From Metallyticus violacea (Eukaryota > Arthropoda > Insecta > Mantodea > Metallyticidae), in assembly GCA_030762175.1 (NCBI GenBank), contig CM060833.1:73830001-73894000 (forward strand): 64,000 nucleotides of DNA, in the 5' to 3' direction. Made by a program: the position numbers and the translations under genes. The notes beneath the pieces are model-generated. The model was not told where the DNA came from. It made no database searches and saw nothing but the letters and a program-made list of their open reading frames with translations. Positions 27,801 through 42,107 of the stretch are shown here, in pieces. Each line of letters starts with the position of its first letter. Within the stretch, counting starts at the first letter, position 1.

Positions 27801-30800
27801 ATCGAGTTTACGATGCGAAGATAGTTTATGAAAACGACATGTTAGGTAGCTTATAATGGAGAAATGAAAGTTCTCATAAAGTAAGGAGAGAGAATGGAAA
27901 GTTCTTCGGTAATAATTCGAGAGATGGAGTGCTATGTTCAAATCGACGAATGTTGCAAATGTAGCATATGCAAACATATTTGAACACGTTAAAGCTTCTG
28001 GGTTAAGTCAGCGCGAAGGTCATAAACAAGCAGTCGCAGTAATCGAAGTGAGACATCAAAAGAATTTGTACAAGAATCTTTTGATTCAATGCAAATGGGA
28101 TCTCTCAATATACTATCTATCGACGTCAACAAACTCTTACCTGAATGTCCTCGTTGTTTGCCCAATGTTTCATCTTCTTCATTCATGTTGTTGAATAATA
28201 CATAATACCACCGAGCGATATCTGGTGAATATGGCGGATGCAACACAATGCACCACTCATGTGAAAGTTCGAGCTTGGGTCAGCAGGACTGGGTGGATCG
28301 AAGATCTGGAGATTCAATCCAGTATCTTAAATGTTGGACTATTTTTCGAATTTATTACAGAATAACCAGTAATAAAAGCAAGATTATATCTTCAATGTTT
28401 GCACCTGCAATTAATGTAATTTTTCCAAACATAACAGATTATCTAACTATAAGAAACCCAACTACGGATAGCTTCAAACTGCAACGTTTAGATCGAAACT
28501 ATGTTTAACAGAGCATTGGGTTGCTTGACCGGATTCGAATATCGACGATAGGCAGTGGTATTTGTTACATTTATAGTAGGATTTTTTTATTTATTCTATT
28601 TTATTTTTATTGATATGAAATTTGTAATATATAATATGAAACATAGAATTGTAAGAACTTGTCATGTTGAAATATAAGGATCTTCAACGGGTCGGGATCC
28701 GATTCAAGTAGTAGTATAACTGTGGAGGTTAAGGATCAGAAAAGTAGTTCCATTTCCCCGATTTCATTTCACTAAAACTTTCCAATTTCCTGTTCTCTTT
28801 CGTCTCTTCTTCATGTTCATTTCATCTTAAGGACTACAAACACTATTATGCATAGAATGCGACATCTGTCAACTTTGGTGAGTATTTTTCATCCATTCCC
28901 AGCGGAGCTGTCAGCTTATAGTTCTGACCTCGCTTTACAATATTGAGAATTGTGGTCTCTGTATACAGGGGTGACATCTAGAGCGCTATTCGATACCCAA
29001 ATTTTGCGCTGGGCGAGAGCCAGTTGTTCCTATAGAACTGTGACCCTCTCTGGTTTCGCAAGCGATATATGTACTTGATGGAGATGCCTAGTGGTTCATC
29101 TGCATAGAGTTGGCAGGTGGGACTGATGGCACCGTAAGCAACATTTGCCTTCACACTTGAGAATTCAATAAACTTCCACACATACTGACAAACACCATTG
29201 TAGCTCTTAACTCTACACGTTTCTTTCCTTTCCTAAGTTTTTGGTTTATTTTGTAGTATACATGCTGTTACATATTAAACAGACTATGTCTGAATTACAA
29301 ATATTTTATGGAAATCAGTTGAATTTTGGAGATAAATACAGTGGTTTATATACATCTTTATATATGCTATTATCTCCTAAAATAAGTGCAATCTTCCTAA
29401 AGAGAAACAATAGTTAAAAATTGAACTAAATCAAAACTCAATATACCAGATGTTTGATATAGGTACTCCAACAGTTTGTATTAAACTTGTTTTTATAAGA
29501 TACATATGAAAAATTAATTACGTTTGCTCTACATTTTCTTGATCTTAAATTGTATCCGTTAATTCCAGTCACTGTCTCATTTATATGAAAAAGGTAAACT
29601 TCAGAATGCTTACTTTAGTTTCCCGTCCCTTAAAATAATCTTCCTGTATTTATTTTAAGAAACTAAAGTCAATTATTTAACTGCCAATATTATGGTTTCC
29701 GTTATAAGTCATAATGTATACATTTTTATTTTAAGGAACTTAAAAAAATTAAAGAAAATTTAAGTTAACTGCTATATTGTTTTATAGTCCATGAGTACAT
29801 TCATCTAAACGCTTCGTATTTCATTCAATCAATATAAGTTTGGTATTGGAATGGAGATGAAAAGAATGAATTTCTAGATACAGAAGAAAAAGTAGTGTCG
29901 AAAATCCAATATGGATAGTTCTTTTTTTTTTTTTTTTTTTGGACCAGTTATTTCTTAAAAATACTACAAATAACAGGAGTCTCCAAAAATTTAAAGCGAG
30001 AAGCTGCAGACTGCATAAAAACTTTAAATTAATATTATTTTTCAGCAATAACTTAATGCTTGTATTAAGTATAAAAATCATTACCAAAAGCTATTTTTAA
30101 ATTAATTTTATTTTATATTTAGTATTTTCGTCTACCAAATGTTTTTATGATTAAGATCTGTCTTTTAACTTCAGCAATTAGATAAGCTGTTTTAAATACG
30201 TTCTGCTTTTCCTTAATGCTACGATATATATCTCACGTTCTTAATTTATGAAAATGTAATGTATTCTGTTTGATGTGACGCTTGATTGGCTGAGGCAGCC
30301 GGGATAACTCTGCTGCATCAATTGACCAAATAAATGGATGGCCCGATATATCATAGTAAAAGAGACATAGTCGATCGCTGCCTCGATTGTTGAACTCTGT
30401 TGTCAATATTTTGAATAACCTGATAATTCATGACAAAAATTGGAAAAATAAATTCTGAAATAAAAACTATAGTGGTAACTTGTTGAATATGCATTGCATT
30501 ATTAAACGCGCCTCTTGTTTTCCTATTATGTCGGCACTTCCACCAAGAAGCGAAGGGAAATAAATATATAAATGGCTTGCTCATATTCGAACTCAGAATG
30601 ACTAAGCAGTTTTTACGTTTTTTATACTGCGCCTCAAAGGCGATGCTCAGTTAATGAGTGGAAGGTCAAGGTGGTATCTTCATAGAAGCCGTTTCACATT
30701 TACTTTCACTGCTTGCTTTCTCTTCAACTTATTTTCACTCAGTGGATATCACACAGCAAAATGTAGCGTTTAGAATGCAAAGTGATTAACCCAAATAATG

Positions 30801-33800
30801 TGCTTTAATAGGGAAAGTTAAACGGTAGCATAACGAATGCGTCTTACAAGTTCGGCTGCATTTCAGTAAAGGTAATTTGTGTTGCAGATGTGGCTACTTC
30901 CACATAAATTTAAAAGCCTAACCTAAAATAATTTTCAGTATAAAGTGCAAGTTACCTCCGAAAAGCATTATATGTAACATGTTCTGCTAAAACGACCTCA
31001 AACAATCAATCAGTTGGAAATAAAATTTCTGAGGTCCCACCGAGATTTGAACTCGGATCGCTGGATTCAGAGTCCAGAGTGCTAACCATTACACCATGGG
31101 ACCAGATGCTCCTCGGAGGGAAGCTGACATCTGATTGCATTGAATACACTATTATGGGTCGATAATTTAAAAAGTATTAAAAAAGACTTTTATTCAGTTT
31201 TGAAGTAAAATGAAATTAATAATGAGTTTATTTACAATGTGCTCTTCCAGTTTCGAGGATACATTGAAGAGAGAATTGTGTTTAGTGGTTTATTTAAGAA
31301 AAATATTTCATCATCTTTTCATTAAAAATGTCCTTTGAGAGAAATGAAGAGCAAGTATATTTAAATATATTTACGCAAGAAAAGTATTAATGATAAATGC
31401 AGTACACTCGCCCAACATTTTTATTAATATTCTTGTTTTTTCATTCCCTTTAAGTTGGTTTAACTGAAGCACATTATGTTCCCATTTTTTCTTGAATAAC
31501 GTTACATTACACATTCTTGTAAATAAACAAATAATATATATATACATATATTTGCAAGAAAAACATAATGCATAATGCATCAAATTCTAAGTTAAATCTT
31601 TCTTGTTGTCGTTTTGCTTCAGGTAATACAGAAGAAGAGCTTTTTGCCCCATATATGGTATTAATGTGTGCGTTTCCTTTGTGCTTTTTCCAAAATTAAG
31701 CACCAAACATTCCAGTATACAAATATACTTATTAAAAATCAGAACGTTGCACTTTTAGAAACCAGAACACAATTAAAACACTTAAAACAAATTTGTAATA
31801 TGTCAACCATGAATTCTTATTCTACAGACAAGAGAGCGATAAAAGGATTGCCTAATAAGCTGATATTTTTTTTTTTTTTTAATTTCTTATAAAGGCATAG
31901 TCATATTAAATATGATTTTAAAATGACAATGATTTCAAAGGTTTTTTTTATCGAATTTTATGTAATAGGATTCAATAAATTCTACCATAAAAGATTTGTA
32001 TTCATTCCAGAATAAAATTAGTTTGAGGTACTTCTTAAAAGTAGCAAATACATTTAAAATAAAAGCAAGCAATAATAAATAAAAGAATCACTATGGCAAA
32101 ATGCAATTTAGAGGTTTTATTTTAACATCCATATATTACAAGAACCAAGTACATATCATTCATTCTCTATGACTCTATTAAGTTCCGAACTACATACGTA
32201 CATACGAGTTTATTATAGGCTCGTTAAGAATTTATCGATTTTAACTAATATTAATGGCAATAAAAAACCTAAGGATATTAAAACTTTTATAAGTTTGGAA
32301 CTACAATTAAATTTAGGAAATAAAAAAATTGCAAGGTCCCACCGAGATTTGAACTCGGATCGCTGGATTCAAAGTCCAGAGTGCTAACCATTACACCATG
32401 GGACCTTGACGAATTTTGCGCTTCCAACACGAGGTACTTACAGCATTGCCATATTTGGACATGTTCTCAGGCTGCTATACAACTTTTGTTGTCTTTATAA
32501 TGCTTTAAGCTTATTTCTTATGAATAAAGGGGAACGCTAGTTGAATTTTGAAACAGCATAACGTTACCAACTTTTCCTGAGAAAAAATAAAATTAATAAT
32601 GCGTAAGTCATGACAAATAGAAGAAATAAACTTGCTTGTCGTCTTAGAAAGAATGTAAGCTCCAGATAGAAATAAAATGGCCACTTTCTCGGTTCGTTGA
32701 TGTCTCTTTAATTTAGTAAATATGTCTATTATACTCAAAAAGATGTTGTTTTGCTGAAAATATTAATAAAAGTTGGCATAGCTATTTCAAAAAAATGAAA
32801 AAACTGAGACGAAGTCGTATTGCAAATATAGGTGCATGTATTTTTAAAGGCTCTTATTTTGATTTGTAAACTATACATAACCTGTAAAAATAGAATTCGT
32901 TGATGTTTTGTTAATTTAGTTAATGTATCTATTATATTCAAAATGACTTTGTTTTCCTAAAAATATTCATAAAAGTTGGTGTTCTACCGTACAATCAGTT
33001 TTGTTTTCCCCCGGATTGTTTTCGCTTTGGGCGAGTGCGTCCCTCGTTTGCCGGTTAGCCGCCCATTCAGATCTCGGAGATTACCGGAAGGACAAAACAA
33101 CAAAACAAACCAACCATACAACAATATGGAAATCAATTTAAGAGGCTCATTACTTAAAACATTAACAAACGAGGTGTTAAATTGCCCGCTTTTATTCTCC
33201 ATATGTTTTTAACTTTTCTTTGGAAAATTATTCATCTTTCGCTGTAGTCATTTTGAGAAATCCCGAAAATTTCCTGACGAATATTATCTTTGAGTTCTTG
33301 TATGGTGTACGTCAGGTTTGCGGCTTTTTATTTTTTATTTTTTTGTTTATTTATTTGTTTTCCAGAGATATTATTCGCAGGTTGTTAATTTGGGAGACCG
33401 AGCGGGCCACAAATCTCTACTAATAACGTGTTACGCAACTCAGTTCTTAGATGCATGTAAGTTCTGCTTCAGACGCGGGTAAGCAGTTCTGGCAATCACT
33501 TTGGCAGTTTTTAAGTTGATACTCAGCTGAAAAACAGTTATCAGCTGCGCAGTTCATTTACGCAGTTTCGATACATCAATTAAGCAGATTTTATTTCTCA
33601 CGACGCGGCACTCATCTGTAAGTTTCAGATGCGACAACTAAGTTAAGTCTATCATACGCAAATCACCAGAGGACGTGAAATGTTTTGGACATAATAAATT
33701 ACCAATATGTAATATGTCGCATCGCGTGCTTATTTACACTATTGAACTCTTATATCGTCCACGTTGAGTCCCAAATCAACAAACATAGCAGAATTCACTC

Positions 33801-36800
33801 TGAGAAATTGTTGTCATTGAAGCGTGGACAAAAACACAGAAGCGACCTATCAATCTACCAAAGCACTTCAAAATTGGCACCACAACATGAGGCCACTCGA
33901 CGTCGAAAACAACCCTCTTCAAAATTGGTGCTCGACCTGAGGCACTCTGCTAAACCGCTTCATAATTTGGTGCCCAATGTGGGCTATACTAAACAGCTTC
34001 AGTTATTTAGATAAATACTCACAATCTTACATACCTTCAGCGATAACTAACAGGACATGTTCTTAATGTGTGGTGAAAATCTCCCACTTCCAAGCAAACT
34101 TGCGTGTATTTCTCCAAACTCTGGAATACTTTTCCCCGTTGTGGCGACGGTTTCAATATCTTATTGTTAATTTTTGTACACTTTTCCCTTCAAAGAAAGA
34201 AGACGGGAGGCATTAGGTCAGGATTTTTTTGTGGGGAGGGCGTGTATATGCACAGTCTTTAACATGTTGAAGGGCCGCAGTATTTTGACTGTGCGAAGGT
34301 AGCATAATCATTAGTCTTTTGATTGGAGGCTTGTAAGAATGGTTGGACGAAACAATTTCTGTTTTATATAAATTTATTAGAATTTAGGTATTAAATAAAA
34401 AATCTTAAATATTATTAAGTATTAGGTTATTAGCGTCCATTAAATTCAGGACGTGAAACGGCCGACAAATTTTGCTCAGAGGGCTCTTCTTTCAGGCTTG
34501 AGGTTCTTTATAGTGCCGTAAATGTACGATACGGCCTTACTTCCTTCCGAAGGAAGCCATACTTAGGATTTTAACGCCCGAAAAAACCCATCGATCCTGA
34601 CTGGAATTGAACCCGCGGTGTTGGGTTTAAGAGCATTAGGCCAGGATATTTGAGTACTTTTTCATGATCCATCTCAATTTCTTGAAGACATGACATACGG
34701 TAAAGTTCAATCCCCCCTCTCTATTATTTTAACAGATACAATATCGGAAACTTTTACATAATCATTTTGACGGTAACGCCAGTAATAACTACTTTTCACA
34801 GTTCATTGTTTTTCCACGCATTTTGCGGTCTATTAAATGTTGAATGTGAAGGCTTCATTTTTTCTATAAATTTTAGGCAAATTCTAGATGCAACGCTTTG
34901 ATGGTACACTTTGGTTTTTCACCAAATTCTGTCCTAAATGTCGTCTGCCCTGCTTTAAACTAAGCTATTTGCCAGCATTTACGACCGAGGAATATGCGCT
35001 ATGCGGTTACAACATTCGATCCAAACTGCCGAAATGCGATGACGCGGAACAATGAAGATCACTGGATGAATGTATAATATTTCAGGGTTTTCCACGATAT
35101 TTTGCATTGTTAAAGATATAATAGTATGTATATAATTTTGCAGTTTATTGCCTAAATAAAATAAATGTGTGTATATGCAAACTTTAGGGCCTCTAGCAGA
35201 GAATCCCTCTGTATAACAATATGAAATGTAAAGGAGTGAAGTAATGTCAAAGAAGTACAAAAATTGAGCTGATAGAATAGGTTTGCCATTTTAATTACCT
35301 AGACTGTAATGTATCGTATTTATATCGAAGATGATGATCTCACATAATAATTACATACATTTAAAAATATGTGTGGTACGATAAAAAGAAAATTGAAAAA
35401 TTAAACTAGAATGGACACAAAATTGAAATGCTATAATTTAATGATTATTTTTGGTGTTAATGCACAGTTCTGAAAATTGAGTGTTGACCAGATCAAACTG
35501 AAGAAGAGTTTAAACAAATGAAAAGCGTTTCGGTCGTTACTCTAATTGGCCAAGTAAGTAACAAAGAAATTATAACTAAATTAAAAGGATTTATCTGAAC
35601 GAACAAACAAAAGGAACTGGTAGTACTAACATAAATATATTCATGCTACGGTTACCTGTATATAATTTGTGTATAATTTGTGTAAGTTTTCCTATAAATA
35701 CTATAGCCGAAAACCGTGTTTCCTCAATACACCCGATTCTTTAATATCTGACTATCCGAATTTGAGTTAGTATCAGGATTTAATGTTGAATAAGGTGGGG
35801 GTGGATTTGCTTTACTTTTTTAAGAGAATATTCAATAATTCTAAAAAGGGGGCTAGACCTCCTAGAGATATTATACATATGAAGAGTATTAATTTTATTT
35901 TTTTGGAAAAATTAAATGAACTGGGGATTTGCGAGACGAACATTACATTTAGTTTTTGAATAGTGGAAATGATTGTAATGATACTGAATCAAATTCAATA
36001 TCTAAAAAATCAGAATATTCATAGCTTCAATATCATAGATGTCCAATAGTTTAGTAGCTAGATTAGGGTCAATATTTTCATCAATTAAATATAGAATGAG
36101 GGAAGGCAATAAATATTAAATAACTCCTGGCAGAATTGTTCAAAGGATTTCAAGGTATTGTCCACTTTAATTCATCTAGATAATTTCTAAAAACGTAATA
36201 AATTGATTGTTTTGTTTTCCTTTGGAGAAAGATAATGGTAAAGCTCATTACATATATTGACTCAGACAGAGAGAAACTGATAAAGTTAAAAACGCAGCCA
36301 CGTCCATGGAAAAAGGCAAAGATTGGCCGAGAAAAATCCAACTAATATCTCTAGATTCGCAACACATATTTATCTTCATCTTCTTTTTATTTGGCACTAC
36401 AGACCGGTGTCATCCTTGGCCTGCCCCGGCGAGCTCTACACCCCCTACCTCCGTCTTACGACTTCATTGATAGAGGGCAGTATTGTAGGGGAACATGTGA
36501 TCAGCATGCTGGCACCCCGCCGGTCGCCTATCACACGCGGCTGTCGTAATCGAAGAACGCCACCTCTCCATCAGGCAGCTTCACAATTGTCCTCACGAGA
36601 CAAGGTGGACCCCGTTCCAGACCTCCCTAACTTAAAAAAATTCCTAAGTAGACATCGGGTATCAAACCCGGGCTCTTGGTCGGCAGTCAGTAACTCTAAG
36701 CACTAAACCAAGGAGGTGATCTCATAAGAACTGTTTCAAAACTCTCACCACGTAGCCTTCTGTAAGAGAAAACGATGGAGTACAACTTGGCAATGAGGGC

Positions 36801-39800
36801 AGGAAGCAATGAAGGAAGTTACATGACTGAATAGCCTGAGCGTGTGGCTATGGGATATGATGAAATTGTTTCTTGCGTGATGAACTTCGTTCAGAACAAC
36901 CAGAAAGGAAGCATGTATCTACATATTCTAACTGTAGATAATGGACGATGCTTGTTGTCATTCGGTAATTACTCTAACTACAATAGGCTTATTGAATTTA
37001 ATTGGTATTATATAAAACATACAAAAGAGAGACATTAACAGACAGAGTATATGGCATTATAAACTCGGTTTAGGAATAAAATGTATAAAAATAAATAAAA
37101 CTAAAGAACATAATTCAAATTCATTCTGCAAAATATAATTTGTTTTGGACTTTGATAAGTCATTAGGTAGTTTTAGGATAAAAGTTCTTAAAGTACACTT
37201 TTTTGGACGAGTGTGAAGTTCAAAAGCGAGACGAATCCGTAGAAACTGACTTTAAGAGTGTGTATTATGCAATGTTTTCTTCGGCAGCACAAAATTAACA
37301 TTAAATATAAAAAGGCGATAAGATCATTTTATGGTCGTCTAAACTGGCAATCATCAAGAGAGCCGTTAATTTCTGTTTTTTATGCACAGAACCATTAAGG
37401 AAAGTATCTATAGAATCATAGCATAATATGTTTTATTCACGGTCGTCTTAATGGCCGTTTAAACTGACCGTAATCGACAAACCGGTTAGAACAAGTTAAT
37501 ACTACGTCCCATGGTAGTAGTTTCGAGAACATTATAAATAATTTGTACATGTCCGAGTGTCAGATGTTCGCAATAGAAAATGAAAGGAGTATCCAGGATA
37601 CGGAATTCGCTCTATCAGAGTTAATGCCACAAAAAACAAAGGTAATATATAAATCAATGTATGCTAAATTTGTCAAGTGGTGTTATAAAAGCGAACCAAT
37701 TTACAGAATCTGTTTTGCTTTCAGAATTTTTGAATTTAAAAACGGTTATTATAAATTCAGAATCACAAAGAAATAAATAACCATGGAATCATCGCTCATT
37801 AGGCTGATGAAAAGTAAAGCTACTTCAGATTCTTGAAACGATGTAATCAACGAGTACTCATACCTAGGGGATTATAAAAGGTCTCCACCTGACCAAGAAA
37901 ATTTAAGAGAATGTTTATTTTTTAAACCTTATAAATCAATCATTTAGTTCAACTTTCCAACATTTTAATACCTACAGTAAAACAAGGTTCGTCCAACTGT
38001 GAAAAATATGTATCTCAGTTTCAATCTCATCATTTTATGTGAATCTTCGTCCATCCAGCCATTTTTTCAGGTTTGAGAAATAGTCGCTGGGAGCCAAATA
38101 CGACGAATACGGTGGATCTGGGAGCACTTGGAAGCAAAGGGCATGCAGCGACAATCCCAGACTTGTGCGAAGGCGTATTATCGTGATGAAAGAGCACTTT
38201 CTTTTTGCAAGGTTTGCAAGTTTAACCCGAATAGCATCCTTCAGTTGGTCCAGTAGTGAATCGCAATACTCCCCTATGATGTTTCTGTCCTTCTGGTCTA
38301 TGAGCACCACACCATGAAAATTCTAGGAAACCGTAGCCATGACTTTTCCTGCAGATGGAAACGTTTTTGCTTTCTTTGGTGCACTTTCACCTGTTGCCAT
38401 CAACTGTTTGGACTGCTCCTTCGTCTCTGGCGTATAGTGATGAACCTATGTTTCGTCTCCTGTTATAAGTCGGTGAAACTCACTGGGACTACGTTTATAC
38501 AAGTCTAAATACTGTTGAGAAATGCTCATTCGAATGTGTTTTTGGTCCATTGTTAACAAACGTGGCACCCATAGAGCGGAAAGCTTTCTCATGCCCAAAA
38601 CTTCATGCAAAATGTATAAAATGTAGTGGACACGGCCTATCGAGGTTTTTGCAATGTTAGTCACTCGTGCATCTTCAATCGGCAATCGTGAGTACGCCAT
38701 TATGAATTTTGTCAGAATTGCGTCCATCGTAGCGGTTTTGGGACGCCCTGAACTCTCATCATCTTGAACGGATGTACGATCACACTTGTATTCAACAGCC
38801 CACTTTAAACGGTCGAAAACAAAGAGGCAGAATCCTTTACTGTGGTATCTAACTCTTTTTGTATTTCTGTTGGGGTTAATCCTTTCAAAACGAACTCTTT
38901 GTCACAACTTGTATTTCGCTTATATCCATTTTATAGAAAACATTTACACTAGTTTATTTATGCGATCGCCACAGATAAATGACTACACTTACGCATCTAA
39001 AACTTTATAGCGGACATCTAAAGGATTGTACTTAACAAATGTCATAGTAATTTGGCCTTCTTCACATAACTAAGTCGGGCCGAAAACTTTTAGAACCGCT
39101 TCGTACGTAACCAGAGAATAATACAAATTACATTGTGAATATGCTTTTATGTTGCGAACAATATTTACAGTATGAATGATTGAGGTAAAATATTAATTTC
39201 TTACTAATTGAAGTTTGTACATTAAAAGGGCAATTCTTTTTCAGTGCATAAACCAATTAGTAATGCATAATGTAACTGACTGATTTTTTAGGAAGAGTTT
39301 TAAAGCCAAACAATTGTTTAGGCACTAACAAAACTTAAGTGACTGCAGTTTTACGTATGTCGTGGATAAGGGGTATATTAAAAAACCAATTCAAGTTAAT
39401 TGTAAACACATCAAAAGGTATATTATTAGCCCTTTGATATATGACAGTGCATTTGTTTTAGATAACTTGGGAGTTTTATAGGTCCTTTAGTGTGAATATC
39501 ACTTTGTTTTACCTAACAATCTATAAATTTCTTTACGAATAACAAGACATAAAATAAACCTGTAACACATTTATCTCACTCATGAAGCGTGATTAATAAA
39601 TTAAGGCTAGCACTGTTCTAATTTTGCTGAGTTTGAAAGACAATTTTATAATTACAAAACCTTTGGATATAATATTCAAAAGGGAAAAATAAAAATGTTG
39701 TTTTTATATGAGTCTCAAAACTCTCAAAATACATAGTCTCGTCTATACTTTGGCCCATTTGAAGTGCAGAGTAATTCTTTGAAACGGTTTATTTAATTCA

Positions 39801-42018
39801 CTTTTTAAAGAAGATGTGTTGCTGGTATTTCATAAAATGTATAAAACTGAGTATCATGCAATAATAAAGTTCTTTGTAAAAGATGGTTTAACGCTAAGGG
39901 AAATTCATATCAAATTTATAAATATTTATGGGGACTTTCCTCCTTTATTTTCAACTATAAAAAATATGAACATGGTCATATCAGCCTTGAAGATGACCCA
40001 TGTGAAGTACGTCCAAAAAGTTTAGTAATAGAAATTTTCATTGAATAATACATGGTATAATATTAGAAGTCGGTTGAGTTAAATTGCGTCAATTTGCTGA
40101 GGCTACGGGAATTTCAAGGGAAGCTGTAGTTTACATCGTTAATAAAGAATTGTATTGAAAAAACTTTGAGCAAGATGAGTGCCGCAGATGAAAAATGTTT
40201 TCGTATGAAATGTAACAGTAACAGAACTGATTTTGTGAGTCCACTTGATGCTGTGGACGAGTAGTCAAAAAGTGGACAGAAGCCCCAAAGAAGGCAAGGT
40301 CGATTTCCACCTTTGTGAAAGGTTATGGCATCAATCTTTTCGGTCTAATTGATTGATAAAACCATAACTGGATAGTACTGTTTCAATGTTTTAAACTAAC
40401 TAGAAGAAAAAATTCGCGAGAAAGGATTGAATAATTTATCATTAACACAATGCACTTGCTCACAAATGTGTTTTAGTGATGGGAAGTTTTAAGAGATTAG
40501 AAGAATGAGTACTCACCATATTACTCAGATCTGGATCCTTCTGGCCAGCATTTTTCATTACATCAAGAGGCGATTTCTGTTGTAGAGAAGCATTTTGCAG
40601 ACCTTCCGGAAACCCCTGCAGAGAGGGATAGTGACTTTGGAGCATCACTGGAACAAACGTACTAACTTTAAGGATGATTATGTTTAAAAACAAAAATAGC
40701 GTTCAAATTAACAACTCATTCCTTTATTGTAAGGCCGACAGTTTTTCAGAGTACCCTTTAGACTTCATGCTCACACAATTTAAATCCTATTTCGAAAGGT
40801 TCCAAATCGACATTGTAAGCGACTACGCATCCTCCTATGGATTTTCTCACATCTGACTAGCCAGTATTTGGAATTTAGACTCGCAACGGAGCAATTTCAA
40901 AACTTTACATCACCCGTTCAAAACCAATTCTTAACATTTACTCGTCTCATATTTTGTAAATCAATTTCTACATTTCTTTTAATGTGTAACCAATTCTGGG
41001 TTATTGCAATATATATATATATAAAATCCTCTTATGCTCAATAAAATAGGGGGTTTATCTGTATACTTAATCAATCAATGATAAGTTAAAGATTGTTAAA
41101 TTTTTTACTGCACCACCAAAACCTTATTTACTCTAATCACGTTATTACTATACAATACACAAATATATTTTAAAAACAAAGCATTTTAGCATGTATAGAA
41201 AATAATTTTCAAATTGTATAATTTAAGCACTTTCGTGGCCTATATACTCATCAAGTATATTACAATCATCTATCAATTGTAATTCCAAGAATTTAACCGC
41301 CTTCATTAAAGTTTTATTACTTTATTTTAAAATTCAAGCAAGTTTTTAGTTTATATAGTATCCGTTACTAATGAAATATTTAACTGAATAATATAACCAT
41401 GGTTATTTAATAAAGTTGTGTCATCAGAAAACTGGAATAAATTATTACTAACATCATTGATCACAATCAAATAATTGTTGTTGATTTGTTTCATTTATGG
41501 ACGCTCTTCAACATCTCAGGTCATTAGCGTCCCATTCAACTCAGGGCATGAAACGGTCGACAAATTTTGCTCAGAGATCTCTTCTTTCAGGCTTGAAGTT
41601 CTTTTACGTGCCGCAAATCTACGACACAGAACCTGCAGCCTTCTCTTCCGAAGGAAATAATACTTAGGATATTTACGCTCCGAAAAAATCCATCGATCCT
41701 GGCCGGGTTTGAATCCGTGATCTTGGGTGTAGAAGGTAAGTATGGTTACCACTACACCACCAGGACCGACACAATCAAATAAGCAGAATTCAAAACAGAC
41801 TCTTATTTGTTAACATCTAAAATGTCTGAATATTTCTCCACTTATATCTACTGGCTGTGATCCGTTTCCTAAGTATGATCTGAAAGTCTTTAACTTAGCC
41901 AAATCCTTTGCTGAAATCGTGTCAAGTAACTTGAGAGAGCAAAATTTATCAGCCCTTTCACGCCCGCTCCGATTTGAATGGAAGGCTAATGACAAAAAAT
42001 GTTAAAAAGTGTCCGTAA

Positions 42019-42107
<89 letters not shown>

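Larger units (their letters stand above)
26722..31032. other. Intronic DNA, mostly unexplained
   Basis: Apart from the mariner-like scrap at 28.2 kb and a T run at about 29922-29940, I see only AT-rich sequence. The 28880-29190 stretch is somewhat richer in G+C but yields no recognisable product. Confidence 0.45.

Noticed and set aside
27648..27977. 109-codon minus-strand frame
   Set aside because: AT-driven composition rich in Ser, Tyr, Leu and Phe, no motif and no splice context.
28250..28340. Possible tRNA-like B box (GGAGATTCAATCC)
   Set aside because: No A box at a proper distance and no foldable stems.
36323..36706. 127-codon plus-strand open frame
   Set aside because: It coincides with a G+C-rich tRNA-derived SINE (family D); the residues show no domain and the frame is a by-product of the repeat.
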